Assembly: GCA_050184415.1 (NCBI GenBank)
Contig: JBFXAJ010000002.1
Location: 62,001-126,000, forward strand
Direction: 5' to 3'
Origin: JADLGL01 sp050184415
GTDB lineage: Bacteria > Pseudomonadota > Alphaproteobacteria > Rhizobiales > Kaistiaceae
DNA: 64,000 nucleotides
Part shown: positions 34,248-43,868 of the stretch, piece by piece
Layout of the letters: each line of letters starts with the position of its first letter
Position numbering within the stretch: the first letter of the stretch is position 1
Notes under the pieces: model-generated
Database searches by the model: none
Told to the model about the DNA's origin: nothing
Seen by the model: the letters and a program-made list of their open reading frames with translations, nothing else
Program-made: the position numbers and the translations under genes

Positions 34248-34757
34248 ATGAGGAAGCTCGTGGCGTTAGCGTCGGCTCTGGCAATGGTGCCGGCAGTCGC
34301 CAATGCGCAGGCCAGCGACGCGGCGCGCGCGGATGCGCTCACGCAGTGCCTCCTGACCAACACCACCACCGTCGAGGAGGGCATGGTCCGCAACATGCTC
34401 GTCGCCCTCTTCGAGGAGGACGTCCCGGTCGCGCAGACCTACCTGATCGGCCTCTTTGCCCAGATCCAGACGCTGGCGACCGGTTCCTGCAACGCGCCGG
34501 AGGATTTCCGGACCGCGGCGTGGTCGCAGACGGTGCCGCAGGCCTACATCAACGCAATGCTGTCGGAGGCCTTCAGGGATGCGCTCGCCCTCCTCGCGAC
34601 GCCCCCCGAGGGTGGTGCGGCACCCGCCGGCGCTGCCCCAGCACCAGGCGCGGCGCCGGCAACGCCGGCTCCTCCGCCACCTGCGCCAGCCGCTCCGGTA
34701 GCACCGCCCACGCCGGCGCCATTCGACCTCGTGCCGGCTCCTGCGCCGGGGCCCTAG
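34248..34757 (+). CDS. Secreted protein with Pro/Ala-rich tail, function unknown
   Basis: 169 residues. Signal peptide (cleavage after VANAQ), a helical domain with two cysteines (LTQCLLTN and TGSCNAPEDF), then a C-terminal 55-residue tail of Ala, Pro and Gly with almost no charge. ATG 34248 has GGAGG at good spacing; the frame is open 7 codons further up without a site. I do not recognise the family. The tail may span or bind the cell wall (inference). Convergent with ribB, 6 bases apart. Confidence 0.8.
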   Translation: MRKLVALASALAMVPAVANAQASDAARADALTQCLLTNTTTVEEGMVRNMLVALFEEDVPVAQTYLIGLFAQIQTLATGSCNAPEDFRTAAWSQTVPQAYINAMLSEAFRDALALLATPPEGGAAPAGAAPAPGAAPATPAPPPPAPAAPVAPPTPAPFDLVPAPAPGP

Positions 34758-34763
34758 ACGGGA

Positions 34764-35870
34764 TCAGCCGAGGCGTTCGGTGCCGCTGATCGCGATGCCG
34801 AACCCCTCGAGCGCCACATAACGGCGTTCCTTGGTCGCGAAGAGCCGGATCGAGCGGACGCCGAGGTCGCGGAGGATTTGGGCGCCCAGCCCGATCTCGC
34901 GCCATTCCTCGTCGCGCTCCCGCGCCGATTCGTGATGCTCAGCGCCGTCGCCATCGGCGACGGGCGCGCCACCCTTGGCGACAACGCCGGCGGCTCCCTC
35001 GCGAAGATAGAGCACGACGCCGCGACCCGCCGCCGCGATCGCGCCGAGCGACTGGTCGACGCCACGGCGCTTGCCGAAGACGTCCTCGACGAGACGCTCC
35101 CGGTGGATTCGCACGGGCACGTCCTCCCCATCGCCGATGTCGCCAAAGACGATCGCGAGATGCTGGAGCTTGTCCCAGGGCGTCGCGTAGGTGAGCACCG
35201 TCGCGCGGCCCGCGGTGGTCTCGATCGGCTCTTCCGCGATGCGCTGGATGAGCTGCTCCTGGCGCTGCCGGAGCGCGATCAGATCGGCGACCGAGAGGAA
35301 TTTGAGCCCGTTCTCGCGGGCGAAGCCCTCGACCTCGGCGCCGCGCTTCACGGTGCCGTCGTCATTGACGAGCTCGCAGATGACGCCGACCGGCTCGAGG
35401 CCGGCGAGGAGGCAGAGGTCGACCGCCGCTTCCGTGTGGCCGGAGCGGATGAGAACGCCGCCCTCGCGGGCGACGAGCGGGAAGATGTGGCCGGGGCGAA
35501 TGAAGTCCGACGCGCCGACATTGTTGTTGGCGAGCGCGCGCACTGTGTTGGTGCGTTCGGTGGCCGAAATGCCGCTGTGATAGCCGACCTTGTAGTCGAC
35601 CGAGACCGTGAAGGCGGTCGCGTGCGGATCTTCGTTCCGCTGCACCATCTGCTCGAGCCGGAGGCGTTCGGCAATCGCCTTGGTGATCGGCGCGCAGACG
35701 ATGCCTGAGGTGTTGCGGATGATGAAGGCGAGTTTCTCGGGCGTGGCGTGGACCGCGGCGACGATGAGGTCGCCCTCGTTCTCGCGGTCGTCATCGTCGA
35801 CCACGACGACGATCTCGCCGCGCTTGAAGGCCTCGACGGCTGTCGCCGCCCGGTCGGGATCCGACGTCAT
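34764..35870 (-). CDS. ribB: 3,4-dihydroxy-2-butanone-4-phosphate synthase with degenerate GTP cyclohydrolase II domain
   Basis: 368 residues in RibBA arrangement. The RibB half is intact: DDDDRENEGDLI, YHSGISATERTNTVRAL, RPGHIFPLVAREGGVL and RSGHTEAAVDLC. The RibA half keeps the overall length and fold motifs (YATPWDKLQHLAIVFGD, VRIHRERLVEDVF) but lacks the zinc-binding cysteines of CxxHSExxTGD...RCDC (here HRERLVEDVFGKRRG). It should make the riboflavin precursor DHBP but not open GTP; a separate RibA would be needed. ATG 35870 chosen; the frame runs further up. Confidence 0.93.
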   Translation of the reverse strand: MTSDPDRAATAVEAFKRGEIVVVVDDDDRENEGDLIVAAVHATPEKLAFIIRNTSGIVCAPITKAIAERLRLEQMVQRNEDPHATAFTVSVDYKVGYHSGISATERTNTVRALANNNVGASDFIRPGHIFPLVAREGGVLIRSGHTEAAVDLCLLAGLEPVGVICELVNDDGTVKRGAEVEGFARENGLKFLSVADLIALRQRQEQLIQRIAEEPIETTAGRATVLTYATPWDKLQHLAIVFGDIGDGEDVPVRIHRERLVEDVFGKRRGVDQSLGAIAAAGRGVVLYLREGAAGVVAKGGAPVADGDGAEHHESARERDEEWREIGLGAQILRDLGVRSIRLFATKERRYVALEGFGIAISGTERLG

Positions 35871-35919
35871 GCGCTCTCCTTGGTCGGCGGGAGCGCTCGC
35901 CCCCGAAGCTCCTGGCGGT

Positions 35920-37011
<1,092 letters not shown>

Positions 37012-37144
37012 GGGTTCTCCGGAAGGGCCTGCTTCTAGGCCGCCCCGGCGCGGGGCGTCAAACCGCCAGTGCCTCCGGGTGGGCAGGACTACGGGAAGAC
37101 GCCGCTTCACCTGTCCGCGGCGGGGAGGGGTCGGATGGAAACCA

Positions 37145-37308
37145 GCGAACTCGGCTGTTGCCGAGTTCGCCACCGGAGTGCCGAAGTCGGAAACATCCGA
37201 CTTTGGTGCGGATCGATCCGGGTGAGGGGAGGCATCCCCTCAAGGCCAGAGTCCCTTACCCGATCCGTCGCTTGCGCGACGGCTCGACCTCTCCCCGCCG
37301 GGGAGAGG
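37145..37308. repeat. Cluster of perfect palindromes (REP-like intergenic mosaic)
   Basis: The 359-base gap 37012-37370 upstream of aroC contains five inverted repeats: GCGAACTCGGC/GCCGAGTTCGC (37145-37170, 11 bp); CCGAAGTCGGA/TCCGACTTTGG (37181-37206, 11 bp with one G-T); TGAGGGG/CCCCTCA (37223-37242); CCGTCGC/GCGACGG (37265-37282); CCTCTCCCC/GGGGAGAGG (37288-37308). No gene is seen here. The second unit recurs at 44482-44505. Confidence 0.7.
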
Positions 37309-37370
37309 TGGAGATGGCCGCATCGGACGAGCGTTGCCCATGGGTCGCCGGATATCGCGAAGGCCGTCCC

Positions 37371-37955
37371 TCAATGCCACTCGCCCCTGCCATCGCGCCA
37401 GACCAGGAACTGGTCCTGCGGCGACGGCAGATGGGGCACGGCGTCCGGGCCGAGGCCGAACAGGATGCCCTGCAGCACCCTCCCCACGGCGCCATGCGAC
37501 ACCGCCACGGTGTCCACCGTGAGCGCGCCCAGCCAGCGCCGCACCCGCTCCTCCAGCATGGCGTAGCTTTCGCCACGCGGTGGCACATAGGCCCATTTGT
37601 CGGCCTGGCGCCGCTCCGATTCCGGCGAGCCGGATGCCGCGAGCTCGGCCAGGGTGAACCCCTCCCAATCGCCAAAGGTGATTTCGATGAGGTCGCGGTC
37701 GATCCGGTAGCCGGCGGGGTCAAGGCCCATCCGGCCACGCATGATGCGCATCGTTTCCTCGGCGCGGCCGAGCGGGCTGGCAACGAAGTCATAACCGGCA
37801 ACGTCCGGAATGCGCTGCAGCAGCACCTCGCCATTCCGTGCCGCCTGAAGGCGGCCGCGGTCGTTCAGCGGGATGTCCTGCTGTCCCTGGAGGCGGGCCT
37901 CGACGTTCCAGTCGGTCTCGCCATGGCGGACAAAAACCAGCGTCGGCCCGGACAT
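37371..37955 (-). CDS. Histidine phosphatase family protein (phosphoglycerate-mutase-like)
   Basis: 194 residues. Catalytic RHG motif at the N-terminus (VFVRHGETDWN), an acid/base glutamate region (EITFGDWEGFTLAEL) and the second histidine in AVSHGAVG. Substrate not predictable. Its start is 5 bases downstream of the fabI stop, so it is probably co-transcribed with fabI. Confidence 0.92.
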   Translation of the reverse strand: MSGPTLVFVRHGETDWNVEARLQGQQDIPLNDRGRLQAARNGEVLLQRIPDVAGYDFVASPLGRAEETMRIMRGRMGLDPAGYRIDRDLIEITFGDWEGFTLAELAASGSPESERRQADKWAYVPPRGESYAMLEERVRRWLGALTVDTVAVSHGAVGRVLQGILFGLGPDAVPHLPSPQDQFLVWRDGRGEWH

Positions 37956-37960
37956 TCCAA

Positions 37961-38788
37961 TCAGGCGATGTTGCGCTCTTCGGCCTTGAGGTCGTGAGCG
38001 TCAGGGGCCCTCATGCCCACGACATGGTAGCCGGAATCGACGTGGTGGACCTCGCCGGTCACAGCGCGGGACAGGTCGGACAGCAGATAAAGGCCGGCAT
38101 TCCCCACCTCTTCGATCGAGACCGTCCGGCGCAGCGGCGCGTTCTCCTCGTTCCACCGCAGGATGTAGCGGAAGTCGCCGATGCCGGACGCTGCGAGCGT
38201 CTTGATCGGGCCGGCGGAGATCGCGTTGACGCGGATGTTCTTGGGGCCGAGGTCGGCGGCGAGGTAGCGGACGCTCGCCTCGAGCGCGGCCTTGGCGACG
38301 CCCATGACGTTGTAGTGCGGCATCCACTTCTCGGCGCCGTAGAAGGTGAGGGTCAGGATCGAGCCGCCATCGGTCATCAGCTTCTCGGCCCGCTGGGCGA
38401 GCGCGGTCAGCGAGTAGACCGAGATGTTCATCGTCCGGTCGAAATTGGCCGGCGTCGTGTCGATGTAGCGCCCGGTCAGCTCGTTCTTGTCCGAGAAGGC
38501 GACGGCATGGACGAGGAAGTCGAGCCGGCCCCAAAGGCGCTCGACCTCGGCGAAGACGGCGTCCATCGACGCGGCGTCCGTCACGTCGCAATGACCGACG
38601 ACATTGGCGCCCGCTTCGGCGGCGAGGGGCTCGACACGCTTCTTCATGACGTCGCCCTGGTAGGTCAGGGCGATCTCGGCACCCTGCTCCTGGCAGGCGC
38701 GGGCAATGCCCCAGGCGATCGAGCGGTTGTTGGCGACGCCGACGACGAGCCCGCGCTTTCCGCGCATCAAACCGCCTGTTTCCGCCAT
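37961..38788 (-). CDS. fabI: Enoyl-[acyl-carrier-protein] reductase [NADH]
   Basis: Reduces the enoyl-ACP double bond in each cycle of fatty-acid elongation. 275 residues of SDR fold. NADH motif GVANNRSIAWGIARA, catalytic tyrosine-x6-lysine in YNVMGVAKAALEAS, and ISAGPIKTLAASGI are diagnostic. ATG 38788 chosen (AAGGA upstream); GTG 38797 and ATG 38767 are alternatives. Divergent from the ECF-cassette gene at 38965. Confidence 0.96.
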   Translation of the reverse strand: MAETGGLMRGKRGLVVGVANNRSIAWGIARACQEQGAEIALTYQGDVMKKRVEPLAAEAGANVVGHCDVTDAASMDAVFAEVERLWGRLDFLVHAVAFSDKNELTGRYIDTTPANFDRTMNISVYSLTALAQRAEKLMTDGGSILTLTFYGAEKWMPHYNVMGVAKAALEASVRYLAADLGPKNIRVNAISAGPIKTLAASGIGDFRYILRWNEENAPLRRTVSIEEVGNAGLYLLSDLSRAVTGEVHHVDSGYHVVGMRAPDAHDLKAEERNIA

Positions 38789-38892
38789 TTCGCGCACATC
38801 CTTTGTCGAGGGGCGCCTCTATCGCATAGGGGGCGATGCGCAGCAAGCAACGGGCGCGAGCAGCCGGCCCCGCAGAATTTTCGTCTCCCGGC

Positions 38893-38918
38893 GGAATAGT
38901 CCGGCGCCGGATGGCGTC
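38893..38918 (+). promoter_or_regulatory. ECF-sigma-type promoter upstream of the secreted PF03640 protein
   Basis: GGAAT (38893-38897), 17-base spacer, CGTC (38915-38918), the classic -35/-10 pattern of many ECF sigma factors. It lies 46 bases before the ATG of the first gene of the ECF cassette; transcription would start near 38925. A 7-bp hairpin GGGGTCG/CGACCCC (38921-38940) would be at the 5' end of the RNA. Confidence 0.55.
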
Positions 38919-38964
38919 ATGGGGTCGTGGAGGCGACCCCTCGCCCCAAACACAGGAGGTATGG

Positions 38965-39369
38965 ATGCTGGCACGCAAGATGCGCGGGCTTCTGGCCGCA
39001 ATTGCTCTCTCGGCCGCTGCCGTCACTGCCGCTTACGCCCAGACCCCGATGGGCCCGGCCATGACGGCGACCTCGCCGCTCGGGACGATCCTCGTCGGGC
39101 CGGAGGGCATGACGCTCTACACCTGGGATCGGGACACCGAGCCGAACGTCAGCACATGCTACGACCAATGCGCCGTGAACTGGCCGCCCTTCGTGGTCGA
39201 GGCCGGCGCCGTGGCCGAAGGCGACTGGACGATCGTTCCGCGCACCGACGGGACGAGCATCTGGGCCTATATGGGCAAGCCGCTCTACTACTTCATCAAC
39301 GATGCCGCCCCCGGCGACACCAACGGCAACCAGCCGGACGGCACCTGGCATGCGGTCGTGATCCCGTAA
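38965..39369 (+). CDS. Secreted repeat protein of the PF03640 (YxFxxD) type
   Basis: 134 residues, signal peptide with type-I cleavage (TAAYAQ), no lipobox. Two copies of the family motif Y-x-[FYW]-x-x-D are visible: LYTWDRD and LYYFIND, with STCYDQCAVNWPPFVV between. The domain is found in secreted or lipid-anchored proteins often next to ECF sigma/anti-sigma genes; function unknown. ATG 38965 has GGAGGT at good spacing. The upstream promoter suggests control by the sigma factor encoded 66 bases downstream. Confidence 0.88.
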   Translation: MLARKMRGLLAAIALSAAAVTAAYAQTPMGPAMTATSPLGTILVGPEGMTLYTWDRDTEPNVSTCYDQCAVNWPPFVVEAGAVAEGDWTIVPRTDGTSIWAYMGKPLYYFINDAAPGDTNGNQPDGTWHAVVIP

Positions 39370-39434
39370 GTCCTGATAGGATCGTGCCGGCGGCATCCTG
39401 ACCCCGCCGGCACGGTTCCCGGGAAGGGCGGGCG

Positions 39435-39923
39435 GTGACGATCGACCGACGCGAAATGGAACGGCTGATCCCGGCCCTCCGGCGCTATGCAAGGGGCCTG
39501 ACCGGGCATGCCGCGACCGCGGACGACCTCGTGCAGGATTGCCTCTTGCGCGCGATTTCGCGGGACCGGCAATTTCGGGGCGTCAACCTTGCCGGATGGC
39601 TCTATGCCATCCTCACCAATCTGGCGCGTTCGGAACAGCGGACCCGGCGCCGCCAGCCGAGCATCGGCCCTTTGACCGATCACGCCGACGCCGGCAGCGA
39701 TCCGGCCAGCCGGATCGGGATCCTTGCCGCGCTCGGCGCCCTTGGCCGCGACCAGAGAGAGGTCTTGCTGCTGACTGCGGTGGAAGGTTTCACGTACGAG
39801 GAGACGGCCGAGATCATCGCGGTGCCGATCGGGACGGTGATGTCACGCCTCGCGCGAGCCCGCGATGCGCTGGCCGAACGCCTTGAAGGCGCGCCGGTGG
39901 TCCCGCTGCGGAGGCTGAGATGA
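39435..39923 (+). CDS. RNA polymerase ECF sigma factor
   Basis: 162 residues: region 2 (LRRYARGLTGHAATADDLVQ, WLYAILTNL) and region 4 (LGRDQREVLLLTAVEGFTYE, IGTVMSRLARAR). GTG start with GGGCGG upstream. It directs polymerase to a stress or envelope regulon. Its stop overlaps the anti-sigma start by four bases, and the secreted PF03640 protein lies just upstream under a matching promoter, so autoregulation is likely. Confidence 0.94.
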   Translation: MTIDRREMERLIPALRRYARGLTGHAATADDLVQDCLLRAISRDRQFRGVNLAGWLYAILTNLARSEQRTRRRQPSIGPLTDHADAGSDPASRIGILAALGALGRDQREVLLLTAVEGFTYEETAEIIAVPIGTVMSRLARARDALAERLEGAPVVPLRRLR

Positions 39924-40681
39924 GCCCGCTCCGCATCCCGTCCGAGGACGAGCTGGTCGCGTTCGCCGACGGCCGGCTTGCGGCCGAGCGCGAAGCCGAG
40001 GTCGCCGCCTGGCTGCAGCTTCCTGAGAACGCCGCCGCCCAAACCCGCGTTGAGGATTGGCGCGCACAGGGACCGTTGCTTCGGGCCGCGCTCGATCCCG
40101 TCCTGTCCGAACCCGTGCCGGCGTCGTTCCCCGGCCTGACGGAGCGCCAGCCGAAGCGAGCGCGCTGGTTCATCCCGGCCGCGGCTGCGGCGGCGATTGG
40201 CATCATCGCGGGCATCGGCGGGGGCTGGGCGATCTGGGGCCCCGAGCCCGCGATCGCCCGCGAAATCGCCGACATCGGCTTGTCCGCCCATGGGGTGTTC
40301 ATCCGTGAGGTCCGCCATCCGGTGGAAGTGACCGTTGACGAGGAAACCCATCTCGTGAACTGGCTCTCCAGCCGGCTCGACATGCCGGTCACGCCGCCGG
40401 ACCTCACGGCGGAGGGGCTCACGCTCCTGGGCGGGCGCCTGGTGCCGGACAACGGCAAGCCCGCCGCCCAACTGATGTACGAGGACGGCAACGGCCAGCG
40501 CTACACGCTCCTCATCGCCCGGACCGAGGCGCCGGAGACGACGGCGCTGATCTACGCCTGGGAGCCCGACATCTGCGCCTATTACTGGATGGACGGAACG
40601 GTCGGCTATGTCTTCGCCGGTCCCGAGGACCGCGACCTCGTCTATCGGCTGACGCGCGCCGTCTACGACCAGCTCAGCTGA
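39920..40681 (+). CDS. Anti-sigma factor (membrane-bound, zinc-less type)
   Basis: 253 residues. Cytoplasmic N-terminal domain (EDELVAFADGRLAAEREAEV) that should bind the sigma factor, one membrane helix (AAAAAAIGIIAGIGGGWAIW, about residues 85-105) and a periplasmic sensor domain with YEDGNGQRYTLLI. No HxxxCxxC zinc motif is seen, so it is not a ZAS-type anti-sigma. The start overlaps the sigma stop (ATGA). Confidence 0.88.
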   Translation: MSPLRIPSEDELVAFADGRLAAEREAEVAAWLQLPENAAAQTRVEDWRAQGPLLRAALDPVLSEPVPASFPGLTERQPKRARWFIPAAAAAAIGIIAGIGGGWAIWGPEPAIAREIADIGLSAHGVFIREVRHPVEVTVDEETHLVNWLSSRLDMPVTPPDLTAEGLTLLGGRLVPDNGKPAAQLMYEDGNGQRYTLLIARTEAPETTALIYAWEPDICAYYWMDGTVGYVFAGPEDRDLVYRLTRAVYDQLS

Positions 40682-40725
40682 GGCCGCCTCGACGCGCACC
40701 GGCGCCGCCGCTACGGTCCGCCGCC

Positions 40726-42147
40726 ATGAATGCGGTCCCCACCTCCGATCTCCTCCAGCGCTTCATTGCGATCGTCGGCGGCGCCAATGCCGTCGCCCCT
40801 CCGGCTGACCTCGAGCGCTACGTCACGGAGCGCCGCGCGGCGTTCGTGGGAGCCTCGCCGCTCGTCCTCAAACCCGGCACGGTCGACGAGGTCTCGGCCA
40901 TCCTCCGGCTCGCGAATGAAACGCGGACCGCGATCGTTCCGCAGGGCGGCAATACCGGGCTGGTCGGCGGCGCGGTTCCCGACGCCTCCGGCGCACAGAT
41001 CGTCCTCTCCATGGAACGGCTGAACGCCATCCGCTCCGTCGACCCCGAGGGCGACAGCATGATCGTCGAGGCCGGCGTCACGCTGACCGCAGCCAAGGCA
41101 GCAGCGCTCAATGCCGGCCGCATGTTCGCCCTCTCGATCGCCCCGGCGGACCGGTGCCAGATCGGCGGCAACATCTCGACCAATGCCGGCGGAACGGCGG
41201 TGCTGACCTATGGCAGCACGCGCGATCTCGTTCTCGGGCTCGAGGTAGTGCTCGCCAATGGCGACGTGCTCGGGGGGCTTCGGGCCCTCCGCAAGGACAA
41301 CAGCGGCTACGACCTCAAGCAGCTCTTCATCGGCGCCGAAGGCACGCTCGGTGTGATCACCGCGGCCGTGCTGAAGCTGCTGCCGATCCCGCGCGGCAAA
41401 GCGATGGCGATGGTCGGCCTCGCCTCGCCGACCGAGGCGCTCGCGCTCTACCAGGTCGGCCGGCGGCTCGCGCGGTTCGGCCTGACCTCCTGCGAGCTCA
41501 TCCCGCGCATCGCGCTCGACTTCGGCCTTCGCCATCTTCCCGGCGCGGCCGATCCGCTGGACGATCCGCACCCCTGGTACGTGCTGCTCGAGGTCAGCTC
41601 CGGGCGCTCGGTCGCCGACGCCCGCGCCGACCTCGACGCGATCCTCCTCGAGGCCCTTGCCTCCAATGTCAGCCGCGATGCCCGCATCGCCGCGAACGAC
41701 ACCGAGGCCGAGGCCCTGTGGCGCCTTCGCTATTCCATCAGCGACGTCCAGCGGCCTGAAGGCGTGTCGCTGAAGCACGACGTCGCCGTTCCGATCAACG
41801 ACGTACCCGCCTTCATCGCGGCGGGAACCGCCGAGGTGCTGCGGATCGCGCCGGATGCCCGGCCGGTCCCGTTCGGCCACATCGGCGACGGCAACATCCA
41901 TTTCAACGTCAGCCAGCCCGAAGGCGGCGACCCGAAGGCTTTCCGGGCGGCTGCCCCGGAGATCACGGCGGCGATCCATGCGCTGGTGGCGCGCCTTGGC
42001 GGGTCGATCGCAGCCGAGCATGGGATCGGACAGATGAAACGGTCGCTCATGCCCTCGGTCCGGAGCCCGGTCGAGCTTAGCCTGATGCGCACGCTCAAGA
42101 CGGCGCTCGATCCCAACGGGATCCTCAATCCCGGCAAGGTTCTCTAA
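40726..42147 (+). CDS. FAD-binding oxidoreductase (D-2-hydroxyacid dehydrogenase-like, FAD-linked oxidase)
   Basis: 473 residues. FAD_binding_4 domain with PQGGNTGLVGGAVP and ISTNAGGTAVLTYGSTRDLVL, then the FAD-linked oxidase C-terminal domain with FGHIGDGNIHFNV and AEHGIGQMKRSLM. Family members oxidise D-lactate, D-2-hydroxyglutarate or glycolate; by overall pattern D-2-hydroxyglutarate dehydrogenase is the best guess. Starts 45 bases after the anti-sigma stop, with no obvious functional link. Confidence 0.9.
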   Translation: MNAVPTSDLLQRFIAIVGGANAVAPPADLERYVTERRAAFVGASPLVLKPGTVDEVSAILRLANETRTAIVPQGGNTGLVGGAVPDASGAQIVLSMERLNAIRSVDPEGDSMIVEAGVTLTAAKAAALNAGRMFALSIAPADRCQIGGNISTNAGGTAVLTYGSTRDLVLGLEVVLANGDVLGGLRALRKDNSGYDLKQLFIGAEGTLGVITAAVLKLLPIPRGKAMAMVGLASPTEALALYQVGRRLARFGLTSCELIPRIALDFGLRHLPGAADPLDDPHPWYVLLEVSSGRSVADARADLDAILLEALASNVSRDARIAANDTEAEALWRLRYSISDVQRPEGVSLKHDVAVPINDVPAFIAAGTAEVLRIAPDARPVPFGHIGDGNIHFNVSQPEGGDPKAFRAAAPEITAAIHALVARLGGSIAAEHGIGQMKRSLMPSVRSPVELSLMRTLKTALDPNGILNPGKVL

Positions 42148-42305
42148 ACCGAACCGGTTCAGCGACCGCTAACCCTTTTCCCAGTCACCCAAATTTAACC
42201 GCGTCCCTTAAGGCCCGCAGAAGGGGGAAGGCAGCATTGTCGCCGCATCCGAGGAGCAAAACCGCTCCCGAAATCATTACCCGGAACGGACCGGAGCAGC
42301 GTCAC

Positions 42306-42851
42306 ATGCGTCAGGCGATTCTCGACGGAACCACCCCTTTCGGCGGCCGCCCGGAGCGGTCCTCGTCCCAGCCGGGATCGGGCGCCTCCCCGCACGCGAG
42401 TGAGGCCAGTCTCCGCGTTCGCCGCGACCGCGACCGCGCCATCGTCTCGCGCGGCGAGCGGCAGGTCGCACTGTCGCTGGCCGGCTATCGCGGCATCGCG
42501 GCCCGCGTCGAGCCGATCGACGACGAGCGCGTCTCCGTCACCCTCGAGCTCAACCATGAGGACCCCGATCGCTCGGTGCTCCTGGTCGTGGCCGATGACC
42601 CTGCGGAGATCGTCGCCGACTGGCAGGCCTTCAGCCGGAACCTCGAGCTCCCGATGCTCCTCATCGAAGCCGACGGCACCGTCAGCGAACCGTTGCCCCA
42701 TCTCGGCCAGGTCCTCGTCGGCCGGCCGCGAGCCCGTCGCCCTCGCTCCGATTTTGCCGGCCGCCGCCCGCGTTTCCTGGTCCGCCGCAAGACCGGCTGG
42801 GATCGCGGCCGGGAGGTGCTCGACGGCGCGGAGATCATCGCCCGCGACTAG
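42306..42851 (+). CDS. DUF6101-like protein
   Basis: 181 residues, soluble, Arg-rich, no signal peptide. It matches my memory of the Hyphomicrobiales-restricted DUF6101 family (C-terminal RRPRFLVRRKTG and a GAEIIARD end), function unknown; this assignment is tentative. Start choice is open: ATG 42306 has GGAG eight bases up, but a TTG at 42237 has a stronger AGGGGGAAGG leader and would add 23 residues. Upstream palindrome GAACCGGTTC (42151-42160). Convergent with ubiA, four bases overlapping. Confidence 0.75.
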   Translation: MRQAILDGTTPFGGRPERSSSQPGSGASPHASEASLRVRRDRDRAIVSRGERQVALSLAGYRGIAARVEPIDDERVSVTLELNHEDPDRSVLLVVADDPAEIVADWQAFSRNLELPMLLIEADGTVSEPLPHLGQVLVGRPRARRPRSDFAGRRPRFLVRRKTGWDRGREVLDGAEIIARD

Positions 42852-43810
42852 ACCGGGCTGACGGCCGCACTGAGGAGGAGCCCGGCGAGGACGATCAGGC
42901 CGAACAGTCGGTTGGACCGAAACAGCCCCAGCGCGCGGCCGGGATCGGCGAGGTCGATCGACCGCACCTGCCATGCGAGCTGGATCGCGCCGGCGGCGAG
43001 CCCAAGCCACGCCGGCCACGCCGCGCCGGCCGCCATCAGGGCGCCGGCAAACAGGACCACGGCAATCGCGTAGGAAACCGCCACCGCGAACTGCGCCCGT
43101 TCGCCGAACAGCCGCGCCGACGACCGGATGCCGACCAGCGCATCGTCGTCCTTATCCTGGAGCGCGTAGATGGTGTCGTAGCCGACGGTCCACGCGATCC
43201 CCGCGAGATAGAGGAGGATCGGCGCGAGGGCGAGGCCGCCGGTCTCGGCTGCCCATCCGAGCAGCGCTCCCCACGAGAACGCGACCCCGAGGCCGAGCTG
43301 CGGCAGGTCAGTGATGCGCTTGAGGAACGGATAGAGCGCCACCGCGCCGAGCGACGCGATGCCAAGCCAGAAGGTGAAGCCGTTGAACTGGAGCAGGACG
43401 AGGAGCCCGACCAGCGCCTGCAGCACGAGGAACACCAGCGCCGCTCGGACGCTCATCGCACCCGACGGGATCGGCCGGTGCCGGGTGCGCTCCACTGACG
43501 CGTCGAGGTCGCGGTCCACGATGTCGTTGTAGGTGCACCCCGCTCCGCGCATCGCGATCGCGCCGACCAGGAGCAGCACCGCGTACCAGGGGTCGGGATA
43601 GGCCCGCCCCAACGAGTCCGCGGCGAGGGTCAGCGACCACCAGCATGGCAGCAGCAGCAGCCACCAGCCGATCGGCCTGTCCCAGCGCGCGAGCCGCGCG
43701 AACGGCCTGAGCGCAGCCGGAGCGAACCGGTCGATGAGGTTGCCCCGCGGGGCGTCAGGGACGGCGCCGGACGGAAGTGGCCGGGGCCGCGGCTCGTTCA
43801 TTCCTGCCAT
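42848..43810 (-). CDS. ubiA: 4-hydroxybenzoate polyprenyltransferase
   Basis: Attaches the polyprenyl tail to 4-hydroxybenzoate in ubiquinone synthesis. About 320 residues with 8-9 membrane helices. First Asp-rich site TYNDIVDRDLDASVERTRHRP and second YDTIYALQDKDDDALVG are the UbiA signature. ATG 43810 chosen; GTG 43822 and ATG 43801 are alternatives. Confidence 0.95.
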   Translation of the reverse strand: MAGMNEPRPRPLPSGAVPDAPRGNLIDRFAPAALRPFARLARWDRPIGWWLLLLPCWWSLTLAADSLGRAYPDPWYAVLLLVGAIAMRGAGCTYNDIVDRDLDASVERTRHRPIPSGAMSVRAALVFLVLQALVGLLVLLQFNGFTFWLGIASLGAVALYPFLKRITDLPQLGLGVAFSWGALLGWAAETGGLALAPILLYLAGIAWTVGYDTIYALQDKDDDALVGIRSSARLFGERAQFAVAVSYAIAVVLFAGALMAAGAAWPAWLGLAAGAIQLAWQVRSIDLADPGRALGLFRSNRLFGLIVLAGLLLSAAVSPV

Positions 43811-43868
43811 CGCTGTCGACACAAGGTTGCGGCCGTGGAATGTCTAGCCGCCTTCGGGGAGGACCGGA

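Noticed and set aside
42173..42215. Possible CtrA site (TTAA ... TTAA near 42195)
   Set aside because: The two TTAA halves are nine bases apart instead of seven, so the match to the CtrA consensus fails.
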